Shown piece by piece: positions 8,015 to 15,925 of a stretch of 27,156 nt of DNA; within the stretch, counting starts at the first letter, position 1; every line of letters begins with the position of its first letter. The DNA lies in contig DFBT01000007.1 in NCBI GenBank assembly GCA_002366725.1, forward strand, positions 2,105 through 29,260, written 5' to 3'. This DNA comes from Caldifarciminota bacterium UBA3073. Lineage in GTDB: Bacteria > Hydrothermota > UBA3073. A model generated the notes under the pieces. That model made no database searches and had not been told where the DNA came from. It saw only the letters and a list, made by a program, of their open reading frames with translations. The translations under genes and the position numbers were made by a program.

Positions 8015-8415
8015 GAGATGCGCTGCTGTGAAGACCGCGAGATAGAAAATGGAAAGGGAAGAAGTTTCCTTAAGTTCGTATCTTTGGTCTCTCCCCCACC
8101 ATTTACGAGCGTTATTCTCATATCCTCCACAAACTCACTCAAGACCTGTCTGCAGGCGCCACAGGGATAGACGAAGTCGTCCGATACGAGCACGAGATGT
8201 TCAAAGTCGCAATTCCCCTCTGATACGGCTTTTGCTATCGCCACCCTCTCTGCACATATGGTTAGTCCGAACGAGGCATTTTCCACATTGCAACCGGTGA
8301 ATATTTTTCCACCTTTAGTGGATATTGCCGCTCCTATCTTGATCCCGGAATAAGGAGCATACGCATACTTCCTTGCCTCTTTTGCCTTCTGTATGAGAAA
8401 TTCATTCGACCTCAT
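8011..8415 (-). CDS. cdd: Cytidine deaminase
   Basis: About 134 residues, the size of the short tetrameric cytidine deaminases. Zinc and catalytic motifs are present: TGCNVENASFGLTICAERVA (with Cys of CAE as zinc ligand and Glu as the proton shuttle) and PCGACRQVLSE with the other two zinc Cys. The start YAPYSGIKIGAA is also typical. It converts cytidine or deoxycytidine to the uridine form for pyrimidine salvage. The C-terminal 20 residues (SISRSSQQRIS) differ from the usual ending. The ATG at 8415 shares its A with the upstream stop codon (TGATG) and has GGTGGAG before it, so it is coupled to the ComEA-like gene. Confidence 0.93.
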   Translation of the reverse strand: MRSNEFLIQKAKEARKYAYAPYSGIKIGAAISTKGGKIFTGCNVENASFGLTICAERVAIAKAVSEGNCDFEHLVLVSDDFVYPCGACRQVLSEFVEDMRITLVNGGGETKDTNLRKLLPFPFSISRSSQQRIS

Positions 8416-8849
8416 CACTCCACCTTTATTTTGTCCCTCAACTCTTCAAATCTCTTCTCACCTATTCCCTTTATGTTCTTTATTTCTCCTATATCTTTGA
8501 ACCCACCATTATCTTTTCTGTATTTAACTATTCTGTCGGCATAAACGGGCCCAATCCCCGGGAGCAGCATGAGTTCTTCATTATTTGCGGTATTAATATT
8601 TATCCCATCGACGGGTATTTCGTCTTTCTTTTTTGAGGAAGTCTTGTGTTCTGTTTTTGATGGGGAGGTAGACAGCCTTATCAGACTGTCTATGCCTTCC
8701 TCTCGATATTTCATATCCAGAATAACCCTGTCGAGTTCGGGGCCAAAGAAGGGATTCCTCAATTTGTAGAAATATATTGAAGAGCCCACGGCGATCATGC
8801 CAATAAGTATGTATATAATTCTCCGTTCCTGAGGGGTGAAGAGAGACAT
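8415..8849 (-). CDS. ComEA-like helix-hairpin-helix protein
   Basis: About 144 residues from the ATG at 8849, which AAGGAGAG precedes; an upstream in-frame start at 8891 is less likely. One membrane segment (about residues 13-28, IIYILIGMIAVGSSIYFY) is followed by a charged linker and a C-terminal tandem helix-hairpin-helix unit: ININTANNEELMLLPGIGPV, YADRIVKYRKDNGGFK, then IGEIKNIKGIGEKRFEELR. This is the architecture of ComEA, the double-stranded DNA receptor of natural transformation, with the DNA-binding part outside the membrane. No other competence gene is in the window, so DNA binding is supported but competence is not. Confidence 0.85.
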   Translation of the reverse strand: MSLFTPQERRIIYILIGMIAVGSSIYFYKLRNPFFGPELDRVILDMKYREEGIDSLIRLSTSPSKTEHKTSSKKKDEIPVDGININTANNEELMLLPGIGPVYADRIVKYRKDNGGFKDIGEIKNIKGIGEKRFEELRDKIKVE

Positions 8850-8885
8850 CAACTCTCCTTTATGTTTTTGAAGCAGAACTGCCGG

Positions 8886-8925
8886 GGTCATTGGGTCAAT
8901 GACCTAATTACCTAATTACTATCTT
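8886..8925. repeat. Palindrome and 8-bp tandem phrase overlapping the dxs stop
   Basis: GGTCATTG (8886-8893) and CAATGACC (8897-8904) form a perfect 8-bp stem with a 3-base loop. Next to it, on the minus strand, the phrase GGTAATTA is repeated about twice and then degenerates to GGTCATTG. The last sense codons and the TAG of dxs lie inside this phrase. Confidence 0.55.
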
Positions 8926-10795
8926 TATTAGCGTCTACTTTCAGGAACCTCTCTATACTCTTGGCTATACCCTTGTCCGTAAGACCTATCTTTTCGAGCA
9001 GAATCTCTCTTGCCCCGTGTTCTATGAACCTGTCGGGGATTCCAAGACGGAGGAGACTCACATTCACATGCTTGTCTACCAGAAACTCTGCAACGGCACC
9101 GCCAAAACCTCCACTTAAGGCGTTCTCTTCACAGGTTATTATATTTTTTGTTCTTTGTGCAATTTGCAGAATGCTATTTTCGTCAAGGGGCTTGACGAAT
9201 CTTGTGTTGAATACACCCACATCAAATCCCTTTTTCTTTAACATATCACTCGCCTTGATCGAGGGGTATACCATAGACCCTATAGCGAGTATAAATCCGT
9301 CCCTGCCATCTCTTAAGACCTCGCCCTTGCCGATGTGGATTCTGGATGGTTTTATCGTGGAGCCCGTTCCCTGTCCCCTCGGATATCTGATAGCAATGGG
9401 ACCCTTTCTGTGACCTATCGCCAAAGAAAGCATGCCCACGAGTTCATTTTCGTCTTTCGGACTCATAACAACCATATTTGGAATCACGCGGAGATAGGAT
9501 ATATCGAATGCTCCATGATGTGTTGGGCCATCTTCGCCAACCAAACCCGCTCGGTCGAGGCAGAAGACCACGGGAATATTCTGGAGCGCCACATCGTGGA
9601 TCACCTGGTCAAAACCCCTCTGCAAGAATGTGGAGTATATGGCACACACGGGTATATATCCCTCAACTGCCATACCCGAGGCAAAGGTAACCGCGTGTTG
9701 CTCTGCTATGCCAACATCGAAAAACCTCTCCTTAAATCTATCTCTGAAATAGCAGAGTCCCGTGCCTTCTGGCATGGCGGCGGTTATGGCGACGACCTTA
9801 TCATTTTTCTCGGCGAACTCGCACAATGCCTTACCAAATACATGCGTGTAGGTCGGAGGACCCTGCTTTTTTTTGGGTTCTCCCGATTCTATGTCAAATG
9901 GCCCGAGTCCGTGGAATAACGGCAGGTTATTTCTGGCGGGTTCGTATCCCCTTCCCTTCTCGGTTAATACATGTATCAGGACGGGTTCGTCTATTTCCTT
10001 TACGGATTCGAACGCCTCCACCAATGATGGGATATTGTGTCCGTCCAATGGGCCTATGTATCTTAATCCAAGTTCTTCAAAGAGTATAGTGGGTATCATG
10101 AGGTTTTTGATGCCCTCTCTCAGTTTTCTCGCGGCGAGTCGTGCCCGCCCAGAAAGGCTGGGTGGTAACCTGCCGAGAAGTTCCCACAGATCCCCCTTCA
10201 ATTCATTGTATAAAGGGGCGGTGGATATCTTCATGAGGTATCTTGACATACCTCCCACATTCTCGGATATGGACATGTGATTGTCGTTGAGAATCACTAT
10301 CAGCTTCTTCTTCAAAAATCCCGTCTGATTTATGCCCTCGTACGCCATACCGGCGGTCATTGCGCCATCTCCAATAATACAAACAATTTCAAAATCCTCA
10401 TTTTTAAGGTCTCTCGCACTGGCGATTCCAAGCCCGGCAGATATTGATGTCGATGAGTGCCCAGTGCCGAATACATCGTACTCACTCTCATTGCGGCGCG
10501 GGAAACCCGATATTCCTTTGTACTGTCTCAAGGTGTGGAATCTCTCTCTCCTCCCCGTGATTATCTTGTGTGCGTAGCTCTGGTGTCCCACATCCCATAT
10601 TATTCTGTCTCTCGGTGCCTCAAATGCCTTGTGGACCGCGAGGGTCAATTCGACTGCCCCGAGGCTGGGAGCGAGATGCCCGCCCGTCTTTGAAACCACC
10701 TCTATAATGAATTTCCTTATTTCGGAGGCAAGGGAGTCCAGTTCGCGATACGATAACGACTTTATATCTAAGGGTGAGTTTATGTTGGAAAGCAT
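8912..10795 (-). CDS. dxs: 1-deoxy-D-xylulose-5-phosphate synthase
   Basis: A 627-residue thiamine-diphosphate enzyme, full length for DXS. It condenses pyruvate and glyceraldehyde 3-phosphate, the first step of the MEP isoprenoid pathway, and also feeds thiamine and pyridoxal synthesis. Visible motifs: GGHLAPSLG (His40), DVGHQSYAHK near 68, the cofactor site GDGAMTAGM (142-150) to LNDNHMSIS, the catalytic-Glu motif DVGIAEQHAV in the pyrimidine domain, and EDGPTHHG. GGGGGAAT precedes the ATG. It follows xseB by 42 bases. The usual companion, a prenyl transferase (ispA), is missing between xseB and dxs. The C-terminal NKDSN is encoded by a short tandem repeat. Confidence 0.97.
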   Translation of the reverse strand: MLSNINSPLDIKSLSYRELDSLASEIRKFIIEVVSKTGGHLAPSLGAVELTLAVHKAFEAPRDRIIWDVGHQSYAHKIITGRRERFHTLRQYKGISGFPRRNESEYDVFGTGHSSTSISAGLGIASARDLKNEDFEIVCIIGDGAMTAGMAYEGINQTGFLKKKLIVILNDNHMSISENVGGMSRYLMKISTAPLYNELKGDLWELLGRLPPSLSGRARLAARKLREGIKNLMIPTILFEELGLRYIGPLDGHNIPSLVEAFESVKEIDEPVLIHVLTEKGRGYEPARNNLPLFHGLGPFDIESGEPKKKQGPPTYTHVFGKALCEFAEKNDKVVAITAAMPEGTGLCYFRDRFKERFFDVGIAEQHAVTFASGMAVEGYIPVCAIYSTFLQRGFDQVIHDVALQNIPVVFCLDRAGLVGEDGPTHHGAFDISYLRVIPNMVVMSPKDENELVGMLSLAIGHRKGPIAIRYPRGQGTGSTIKPSRIHIGKGEVLRDGRDGFILAIGSMVYPSIKASDMLKKKGFDVGVFNTRFVKPLDENSILQIAQRTKNIITCEENALSGGFGGAVAEFLVDKHVNVSLLRLGIPDRFIEHGAREILLEKIGLTDKGIAKSIERFLKVDANKDSN

Positions 10796-10837
10796 ATTCC
10801 CCCTTGTATTGAATTTTAAATTTTATCACAGGGAACG

Positions 10838-11071
10838 CTACCCCGTTTCTCCCGTTTCTTCAACATCTTTTAATGAGAATCCCTTTTCCGTTTTTATGAG
10901 TTCCTTTATCTTTGTCTCCGCCTTATTCAATTTCTGACGCAGGAATACGAGAAGTTCCTGTCCTTCCCCGAAGAGTTTAAGTGCGTCATCGAGGGAAACA
11001 TCCCCGTCTTCGAGTTTTTTTACTATCTCCTCGAGACGGTTTAGCGCATCCTCAAATTTTCTCTCTCCCAT
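10838..11071 (-). CDS. xseB: Exodeoxyribonuclease VII small subunit
   Basis: About 77 residues from the ATG at 11071, with GGGGGGACT before it; a start at 11092 would add seven residues and has no site. The family pattern is clear: KFEDALNRLEEIVKKLEDGDVSLDDALKLFGEGQELL, two helices that pack on the large subunit. Several small subunits bind each XseA to form the single-strand-specific exonuclease. It lies between xseA and dxs on the same strand. The C-terminal third is charged and less conserved. Confidence 0.93.
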   Translation of the reverse strand: MGERKFEDALNRLEEIVKKLEDGDVSLDDALKLFGEGQELLVFLRQKLNKAETKIKELIKTEKGFSLKDVEETGETG

Positions 11072-11177
11072 AGTCCCCCCATAAAATATCAAATATCAAA
11101 AATCAAAATTAAAGTCAGACATAAGACAGAAAACCTTTTTCCTTTAACCTTTTACAAATGGTCATTGGTTGTTGGTC

Positions 11178-11223
11178 AATCTTCAATTGTCAATCTTCAA
11201 TTGTCAATCGTAAATTGTCAATT
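11178..11223. repeat. Tandem repeat overlapping the xseA stop codon
   Basis: The 14-bp phrase TTCAATTGTCAATC occurs twice in tandem and then as a degenerate third copy. The last codons (AAT AGC AAT) and TGA of xseA fall in the end of the array. The surrounding gap (11072-11217) also has ATCAAAAATCAAA-type phrases, but no gene. Confidence 0.7.
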
Positions 11224-12552
11224 GCTATTGGTCGTTACCTTCTCTATTTTTGCATCAGCACTGCCCTTTGAAAATTTTATCATCACCTTGTCATCACGGG
11301 AAAGCAAGTCTGATCTACTTATTACCCTCTTCTCTGGGAGTTTGAAGCATATGCTGTATCCCCGTTCGAGCACCGAAACGGGTGAGAGGTCTGAGAGACG
11401 ATTTTGTAGCAGTTCAACCAGCTTTCTCTTTTTATACAGTGTATGTAGAAACCTCTCTCTCATAAGTTCGTCGAGATTATTCACCCTCGTATCTGTCCTT
11501 TCCATGAGGTGACTTCTCTCCCTCATTATTGATGAACCCAATGAGAGAAGCAGGGTATTGGTATTCAGGATGAGATTCTGGATGACGGTGTTGAGTCGCC
11601 TTCCAAGTTCATCTGCCCATTGTTGCCGTTCATAGATGACACTGCGGGGTTTCGAGAGTCCGTAACTCCTTTCAAGAGAAAGTAGTTTCTCCTTTAAGTT
11701 GTCGATCATTCCTGCAACTGCATTGTATATGTGTTTTTCCATGTTATTTATGTTTGATAGTATCTCGCGAGAATCCCTGACGACACTCTCTCCCGCTGCG
11801 GACGGCGTGGCAGCTCTCGCATCTGCCACGAAGTCGGAGACCGTGTAATCTATTTCATGCCCAACCGCCGAGAGCACGGGAATTGTTGATTCGTATATAG
11901 CCCTTGCCACGATTTCTTCGTTGAAGGGCCATAATTCCTCTATGGAACCGCCTCCCCTTGTCACGATTATCAGGTCACACGACCCCCATTCATTGAGATC
12001 TCTTATTGCCCGGGCTATATCCTCCTTTGCCCCAACACCCTGAACTTTCGTGTCCCTCACTACGAGTTCCACCCATTTCATTCTCTTTCTGACAACCTTT
12101 ACGAGGTCTCTTATTGCCGCTCCGTGAAGGGCGGTAATAACTCCCACCCTCTCCGGAAATGCCGGGATGGGTCTTTTCCTTGATGATTCGAACAGACCCT
12201 CTTCTCCGAGTTTCTTCTTGAGTTGCTCAAATCTCATGTGGAGGTCGCCCCTGCCGAATGGAATCAGTCTTCTTACCAGGAGCGAGTATCTACCGCCTTT
12301 CTCATAGAGATTGAGCTCTCCGTATACCCTTGCCATCATCCCGTTTTTGATGAGCGAGGAGGTAATATCCTGGTCACTTTTAAATATGATACAGGAGAGA
12401 ATGGCGTGTTCGTCCTTCAAGGAGAAGTATATGTGCTGAGAACGCGCGGGGCGGAGGTCTGTAATCTCTCCCTCAACCCATACTGGAGGGAATGAAGTTT
12501 CGAACAAATTCTTGATCTCCCTCGTGAGTTCTGATACCGAATACACACGCAT
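11218..12552 (-). CDS. xseA: Exodeoxyribonuclease VII large subunit
   Basis: About 444 residues from the ATG at 12552; a TTG at 12567 is an alternative, and neither has a clear ribosome site. The N-terminal OB-fold reads VWVEGEITDLRPARSQHIYFSLKD (about residues 25-48). The catalytic domain shows VGVITALHGAAIRDLVKVVRKR near 130, VTRGGGSIEELWPFNEE near 200 and VGHEIDYTVSDFVADARAATPSAA near 235, followed by a long coiled-coil region (about 260-390) that carries the small subunits. The enzyme degrades single-stranded DNA from both ends. The order folD, xseA, xseB, dxs is a common bacterial arrangement. Confidence 0.95.
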   Translation of the reverse strand: MRVYSVSELTREIKNLFETSFPPVWVEGEITDLRPARSQHIYFSLKDEHAILSCIIFKSDQDITSSLIKNGMMARVYGELNLYEKGGRYSLLVRRLIPFGRGDLHMRFEQLKKKLGEEGLFESSRKRPIPAFPERVGVITALHGAAIRDLVKVVRKRMKWVELVVRDTKVQGVGAKEDIARAIRDLNEWGSCDLIIVTRGGGSIEELWPFNEEIVARAIYESTIPVLSAVGHEIDYTVSDFVADARAATPSAAGESVVRDSREILSNINNMEKHIYNAVAGMIDNLKEKLLSLERSYGLSKPRSVIYERQQWADELGRRLNTVIQNLILNTNTLLLSLGSSIMRERSHLMERTDTRVNNLDELMRERFLHTLYKKRKLVELLQNRLSDLSPVSVLERGYSICFKLPEKRVISRSDLLSRDDKVMIKFSKGSADAKIEKVTTNSN

Positions 12553-12585
12553 ACGCCAATATATCAAAAATCAAATAAAAACACA

Positions 12586-12684
12586 ACCACGAAGGCACGA
12601 AGTACAGGTAATCGGTAATCAGTAATCCGCGGTCTGTGGTCTTCTGTCTGTGGTCTTCTGTTTGTGGTTTGTAGTCTTCAGTCT
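12586..12684. repeat. Phrase repeats between folD and xseA
   Basis: Three kinds of short repeat follow one another: ACCACGAAGGCACGAAG (about 12586-12602), a 7-bp GTAATCN unit in three copies (about 12608-12628), and a 14-bp TCTGTGGTCTTCTG unit in two copies plus a degenerate third (about 12632-12684). Related phrases occur near 6047, 18019 and 19088. They overlap the 3' end of folD by a few bases and contain no gene. Confidence 0.6.
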
Positions 12685-13505
12685 GCTTTTCTTTTAGCCG
12701 CCTTTGCGACATTGAGGAGCAGTATATGGGTTGTTACAGGTCCAACTCCACCCGGTGTGGGGGTAATCATACCCGCCACCCTTTTTACATCCTCAAAGTC
12801 AACATCTCCCACAACCCTCCCGTCCTTCACATTTATACCGACATCTATGACGATCGTACCGGGCTTCACCATATTGCACTTTAAAAACTGTGGACGGCCG
12901 ACCGCCGTAATGAGTATATCGGCGGTCCTCGTGAGAGATATGAGATATCTCGTCTTCGAATGACACACGGTTACAGTGGCATCTACACCCTTCCGCAAGA
13001 GGAGCAGTGCAAGGGGTTTGCCCACAACATCACTCCTGCCAAGTACGACGACATTTCTTCCGGTAGTTTCTATATTGAATTCCTTAATTATCTCCATTAC
13101 GGCACCGGGAGTCGGGGGTGTATATAATACATTCCCGGTGATGAGCCCGCCAAGGTTCTCATCTGTTATACAGTCCACATCCTTCGCGGGGTCTATGATA
13201 TTCTTAATCCCCGCTTTCTGAAGGGGGAGAGGTATCGGTCTTGAAATGACGATACCGTTTATATCCCCATCGCGGTTAAGAGTCTCCATGAAAGAAACGG
13301 TATCGTGGACGGATATGTCCTTTAAAATTTCTTTTCTCACCCTTATCTTCGTCTTATTCGCTGCCCTTTCTATGCTCCTGAAGTACGAGAGTGTAGACCC
13401 ATCTTCTGAGAATCCAACACAGCACAACAATGGACTTTTTCTACCGGCTAATGCCACGATATCGTCTCTCAACCTGTTGCATATTTCCTTCGTTTCAAGA
13501 ATCAT
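12678..13505 (-). CDS. folD: FolD-like methylene-THF dehydrogenase, atypical active site
   Basis: About 275 residues from the ATG at 13505; a GTG at 13526 is an alternative. FolD normally interconverts methylene-, methenyl- and 10-formyl-tetrahydrofolate with NADP. The fold and cofactor end are typical: TPPTPGAVMEII, VVVLGRSDVVGKPLALLLL, CHSKT, VIDVGIN and ITPTPGGVGPVT. The catalytic pocket is not. The motif YVxxK reads YFRSI, so the essential Lys is Ile45. The GILVQLPLP Gln aligns with Ser88 in GIVISRPIPLP. KDVDGFH reads KDVDCIT with Asp111 kept. Loss of this Lys is known to abolish cyclohydrolase activity while dehydrogenase activity can remain, as in monofunctional yeast Mtd1. It may therefore be a dehydrogenase only. 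Confidence 0.85.
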   Translation of the reverse strand: MILETKEICNRLRDDIVALAGRKSPLLCCVGFSEDGSTLSYFRSIERAANKTKIRVRKEILKDISVHDTVSFMETLNRDGDINGIVISRPIPLPLQKAGIKNIIDPAKDVDCITDENLGGLITGNVLYTPPTPGAVMEIIKEFNIETTGRNVVVLGRSDVVGKPLALLLLRKGVDATVTVCHSKTRYLISLTRTADILITAVGRPQFLKCNMVKPGTIVIDVGINVKDGRVVGDVDFEDVKRVAGMITPTPGGVGPVTTHILLLNVAKAAKRKAD

Positions 13506-13561
13506 AGGTTTGCAGTTGGTCGACACCGACTATGCGGGGCTAAACGGGCTATTCTGGTAGC

Positions 13562-13598
13562 CGCAACTTTTCCATACGGATCCTTTGGATAAGTTGCG
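13562..13598. repeat. Hairpin carrying a CCATACGG core
   Basis: Arms CGCAACTT (13562-13569) and AAGTTGCG (13591-13598) are perfect, with a second small stem TCCA (13571-13574) / TGGA (13586-13589). The loop region contains CCATACGGATCC. It lies just upstream of folD on the minus strand. Confidence 0.55.
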
Positions 13599-13626
13599 AG
13601 AGTTCCGTAGGATTTATCTTATTCAC

Positions 13627-13896
13627 GCAAGCTAAACAGGCTGTGCAAAAACTATAATTCCGCATGTCATTGCGAGGGATGTCATTGCGAGGCGAAGCCG
13701 AAGCAACCCCCGAAGCAATCTCATTTTATGGAATTACCAAGTAGGGATAAGTCTTGTTCGTATGCTCGGAAATTAGATTGCTTCGCAGCCCCTTCGCTAC
13801 GCTCAGGGCTTCGGCTCGCAATGACACCTTTTAGAGCCGGTAGCCATAACTTTTGAGACTACTTATTTGACTTTTTGCACAGCCTGTAAAGCTTGC
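13627..13896. mobile_element. Composite inverted-repeat (MITE-like) element
   Basis: The ends are 26-bp inverted repeats with two or three mismatches. The inner 15 bp, CAGGCTGTGCAAAAA (13637-13651) and its complement (13872-13886), are perfect, and GCAAGCT flanks them on each side. Inside, a second inverted pair surrounds ATGTCATTGCGAGG units: direct copies at 13664-13677 and 13679-13692, and the complement CTCGCAATGACA at 13815-13826, with GAAGCC/GGCTTC extensions. It has no open reading frame of meaning and no clear target-site duplication. It looks like a TCATTGCGAG-type palindromic repeat nested within, or forming the core of, a longer miniature element. Confidence 0.65.
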
Positions 13897-13951
13897 GACT
13901 ACCAATTTTTAACTTTTTGCAGAACCACAAAAGCCCAGAACTACATTATGT

Positions 13952-15412
13952 TTATCTTTTATTGAGCCCCGTCAGTCCGGTTTTCTCTAAAAAATGGGCA
14001 ATTTTTAGCAGGGTTTCCTCTTCCAATCTCCTCCCCACGAGTTGAACCCCCACCGGAAGCCCCTTCCTGTATCCCGCGGGGATCGATATTGCGGGGAGTC
14101 CGGCGAGTGATACGGAGACGGTACACAGATCGGATAGATACATACTGATGGGGTCGTTTATTTTTTCTCCTATTTTGAATGGCAGTATGGGCGATGTGGG
14201 TAGAAGAACTGCGTCCACCCTTTTCAGTATCTCCTCAAAGTATGTAGTTATTTTCTGTCTCGCCTTTATGGCTTTGTTGTAGTACTTATCCTTGTATCCA
14301 GTACGCAGACTGAATGTTCCAAGCATTATCCTGCGTTTCACCTCTTTGCCAAATCCCTCATTTCTTCTCACTTCGTACATCTCCTTGAGATTTGTGTCAC
14401 GAGCTTTAAGCTCTGGGTTTTTATAGCCGTATCTGATGCCATCGTATCGGGCGAGATTTGAAGATGCCTCGGATGTCGCGATTATGTAGTATACGGGAAT
14501 ACAGAAATCAAATCCCGCAATATCGACATCCTCCAACTGTATACCGGTAGATTTGATGCCCTCCGTGAACTCGTCCATCACATCCCTCACATCTGCATCG
14601 ATGCAATCCATCAACTCTCCCCTTACAACACCGATCTTTATATTCTCCGCACCCCCGTTCAAGTCGCGGTAATATCGAGCCACATTTTCCGGGATCGATG
14701 TGGAATCCATGGGGTCAAATCCCGCTATTGCCTCCATTACTATGGCGGAGTCGCCCACATTGTGTGTGATGGGTCCTATACAATCGAGGGATGACGCAAA
14801 TGCCACGAGCCCATATCTCGATACCCTCCCGTATGTGGGTTTCAAGCCAAATACGCCGCAAAATGAGGCGGGTTGTCTTATAGAACCACCCGTATCAGAA
14901 CCAAGCGCGGAGACCGCTTCGAATGCGGCAACTGCGGCGGCAGAACCTCCACTTGAACCACCCGGAACATACTCATTATTGTGGGGGTTTTTCGTGGGGG
15001 CGTAAAACGATGTCTCCGTTGAGGAACCCATTGCGAATTCATCGGGATTGGTTTTTCCAATAATAATTGCACCCCTATCCTCCAGTCTCTTTACAACGGT
15101 TGCCGAATAGGGAGAGACAAAATTATGAAGCATCTTTGAGCCGCAGGTTGTATTGTGTCCCTCAACGCAGATGTTATCCTTGACTGCAATGGGAATTCCC
15201 GTCAGGATATCTATATCATTTTCCCTTTTTATCCTTCCCTGTATTTCCTTTGCCCTTTTATAGGAGTCTTCCTTAAAGAGGGTTACGAAGATATTGAGGG
15301 AGTTTTGCTCTATCCTCTCGTACGCCTCGTCCAATAATGTTTGTACCCGTATGTCTCCCCTCTTGAGGAGAAGGTGGATATCCGGAATGCTCAGCGCACA
15401 AAGTCTTTCCAT
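13952..15412 (-). CDS. gatA: Glu-tRNA(Gln)/Asp-tRNA(Asn) amidotransferase subunit A
   Basis: About 486 residues, full length for GatA. It releases ammonia from glutamine, which is channelled to GatB to amidate Glu-tRNA(Gln) or Asp-tRNA(Asn). The amidase Ser-cisSer-Lys triad is complete, counted from the ATG at 15412: Lys78 in GIPIAVKDNI, Ser153 in PGGSSGGSAAAV, Ser177 in GSDTGGSIRQPASFCG. A GTG at 15415, which shares a base with the gatC stop, is an alternative start. It is coupled to gatC. gatB is not in the window. The repeat-filled gap follows it. Confidence 0.97.
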   Translation of the reverse strand: MERLCALSIPDIHLLLKRGDIRVQTLLDEAYERIEQNSLNIFVTLFKEDSYKRAKEIQGRIKRENDIDILTGIPIAVKDNICVEGHNTTCGSKMLHNFVSPYSATVVKRLEDRGAIIIGKTNPDEFAMGSSTETSFYAPTKNPHNNEYVPGGSSGGSAAAVAAFEAVSALGSDTGGSIRQPASFCGVFGLKPTYGRVSRYGLVAFASSLDCIGPITHNVGDSAIVMEAIAGFDPMDSTSIPENVARYYRDLNGGAENIKIGVVRGELMDCIDADVRDVMDEFTEGIKSTGIQLEDVDIAGFDFCIPVYYIIATSEASSNLARYDGIRYGYKNPELKARDTNLKEMYEVRRNEGFGKEVKRRIMLGTFSLRTGYKDKYYNKAIKARQKITTYFEEILKRVDAVLLPTSPILPFKIGEKINDPISMYLSDLCTVSVSLAGLPAISIPAGYRKGLPVGVQLVGRRLEEETLLKIAHFLEKTGLTGLNKR

Positions 15413-15414
15413 CA

Positions 15415-15678
15415 CTAAATAACCTTTGGTACCCTGTAAAGTTTTCCTTCCAACGGCTTTAAAGGTATACGCCGATGGATTTGTGGTTCATCCTTTCTCA
15501 GAGGAGCATAGTGTTTAGCGCCCTTTCTTGTCTCCACTTCGTGCAGGGGGATGGTACCGATTTTGTCCATATAGTTGAGAATCTCGCCGAATTCATCGGC
15601 AAGCTTCTCTATCTCATCTTCAAGTATTCTTATGTTTGCAAGTTCCGAGATCGTTTTTACTTCTTCCTTTAAATTCAT
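15415..15678 (-). CDS. gatC: Glu-tRNA(Gln)/Asp-tRNA(Asn) amidotransferase subunit C
   Basis: An 87-residue GatC, the small belt subunit that wraps around GatA and holds the GatA-GatB interface. The family pattern is visible: a short first helix (VKTISELANIRI), ELADEFGEILNYMDKI with the conserved LNYMDKI-type segment, then the loop around RKGAKHYAPLRKDEP and the C-terminal YRVPKVI. The stop overlaps the possible GTG of gatA by one base. The 46-bp repeat copy at 15686-15731 starts only 7 bases upstream of the ATG, so leader and promoter must be in or beyond the repeat. Confidence 0.92.
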   Translation of the reverse strand: MNLKEEVKTISELANIRILEDEIEKLADEFGEILNYMDKIGTIPLHEVETRKGAKHYAPLRKDEPQIHRRIPLKPLEGKLYRVPKVI

Positions 15679-15685
15679 TCCAGAT

Positions 15686-15731
15686 TATGCGTTAAGAAAC
15701 CATCTCAAGATCCGTATGGGCAAGATTACAC
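15686..15731. repeat. 46-bp dispersed repeat, copy 1
   Basis: The copy begins TATGCGTTAAGAAACC, continues ATCTCAAGATCCGTATGG and ends CAAGATTACAC. It matches 17835-17880 at 44 of 46 positions, in the same orientation on the plus strand. No open reading frame or obvious structure spans it. Confidence 0.8.
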
Positions 15732-15868
15732 GAAATTAGCACGAGAGATTAAAATAAAGGACCCATGCACAGCATCCGTATGGACAGAAATTAAAGGTTT
15801 TTCATCCAAAAGGTGAGTGCCCATATTCTTTAAGACTCTTATATAATCTGTGAACATCTGTGCTCATC

Positions 15869-15884
15869 CCTGCCTACCGGCAGG
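15869..15884. repeat. CCTGCC/GGCAGG palindrome
   Basis: A 6-bp stem CCTGCC (15869-15874) / GGCAGG (15879-15884) with loop TACC, followed by a further CAGG. Similar palindromes are at 17880-17920 and 18034-18052. REP-like sequences of this type occur in several uncultured bacterial groups. Confidence 0.6.
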
Positions 15885-15925
15885 CAGGCGTGGTTAATGC
15901 ATATTTTGGGTTCATTTTTTCGTCT

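Larger units (their letters stand above)
13527..13951. other. Repeat-filled gap between gatA and folD
   Basis: This 425-bp gap has no credible gene. From left to right it holds the hairpin at 13562-13598 with a CCATACGG core, and the composite inverted element at 13627-13896. A further TTTTTAACTTTTTGCA phrase at about 13905-13920 resembles the ends of that element. No convincing promoter for folD was found. Confidence 0.7.
15679..15925. other. Non-coding gap upstream of gatC
   Basis: No gene is seen. It holds one copy of the 46-bp repeat (15686-15731), a CCGTATGG core at 15776-15783, an ATCTGTG-type phrase near 15846-15866, and the CCTGCC/GGCAGG palindrome at 15869-15884. Confidence 0.65.

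Noticed and set aside
9335..9919. Plus-strand ORF of 194 codons opposite dxs
   Set aside because: It lies wholly antisense to the conserved dxs frame, has no ribosome site and no recognisable protein pattern.
12600..12690. Possible CRISPR array
   Set aside because: The units are adjacent 7- and 14-bp tandem phrases without spacers of uniform length; no cas gene is in the window.
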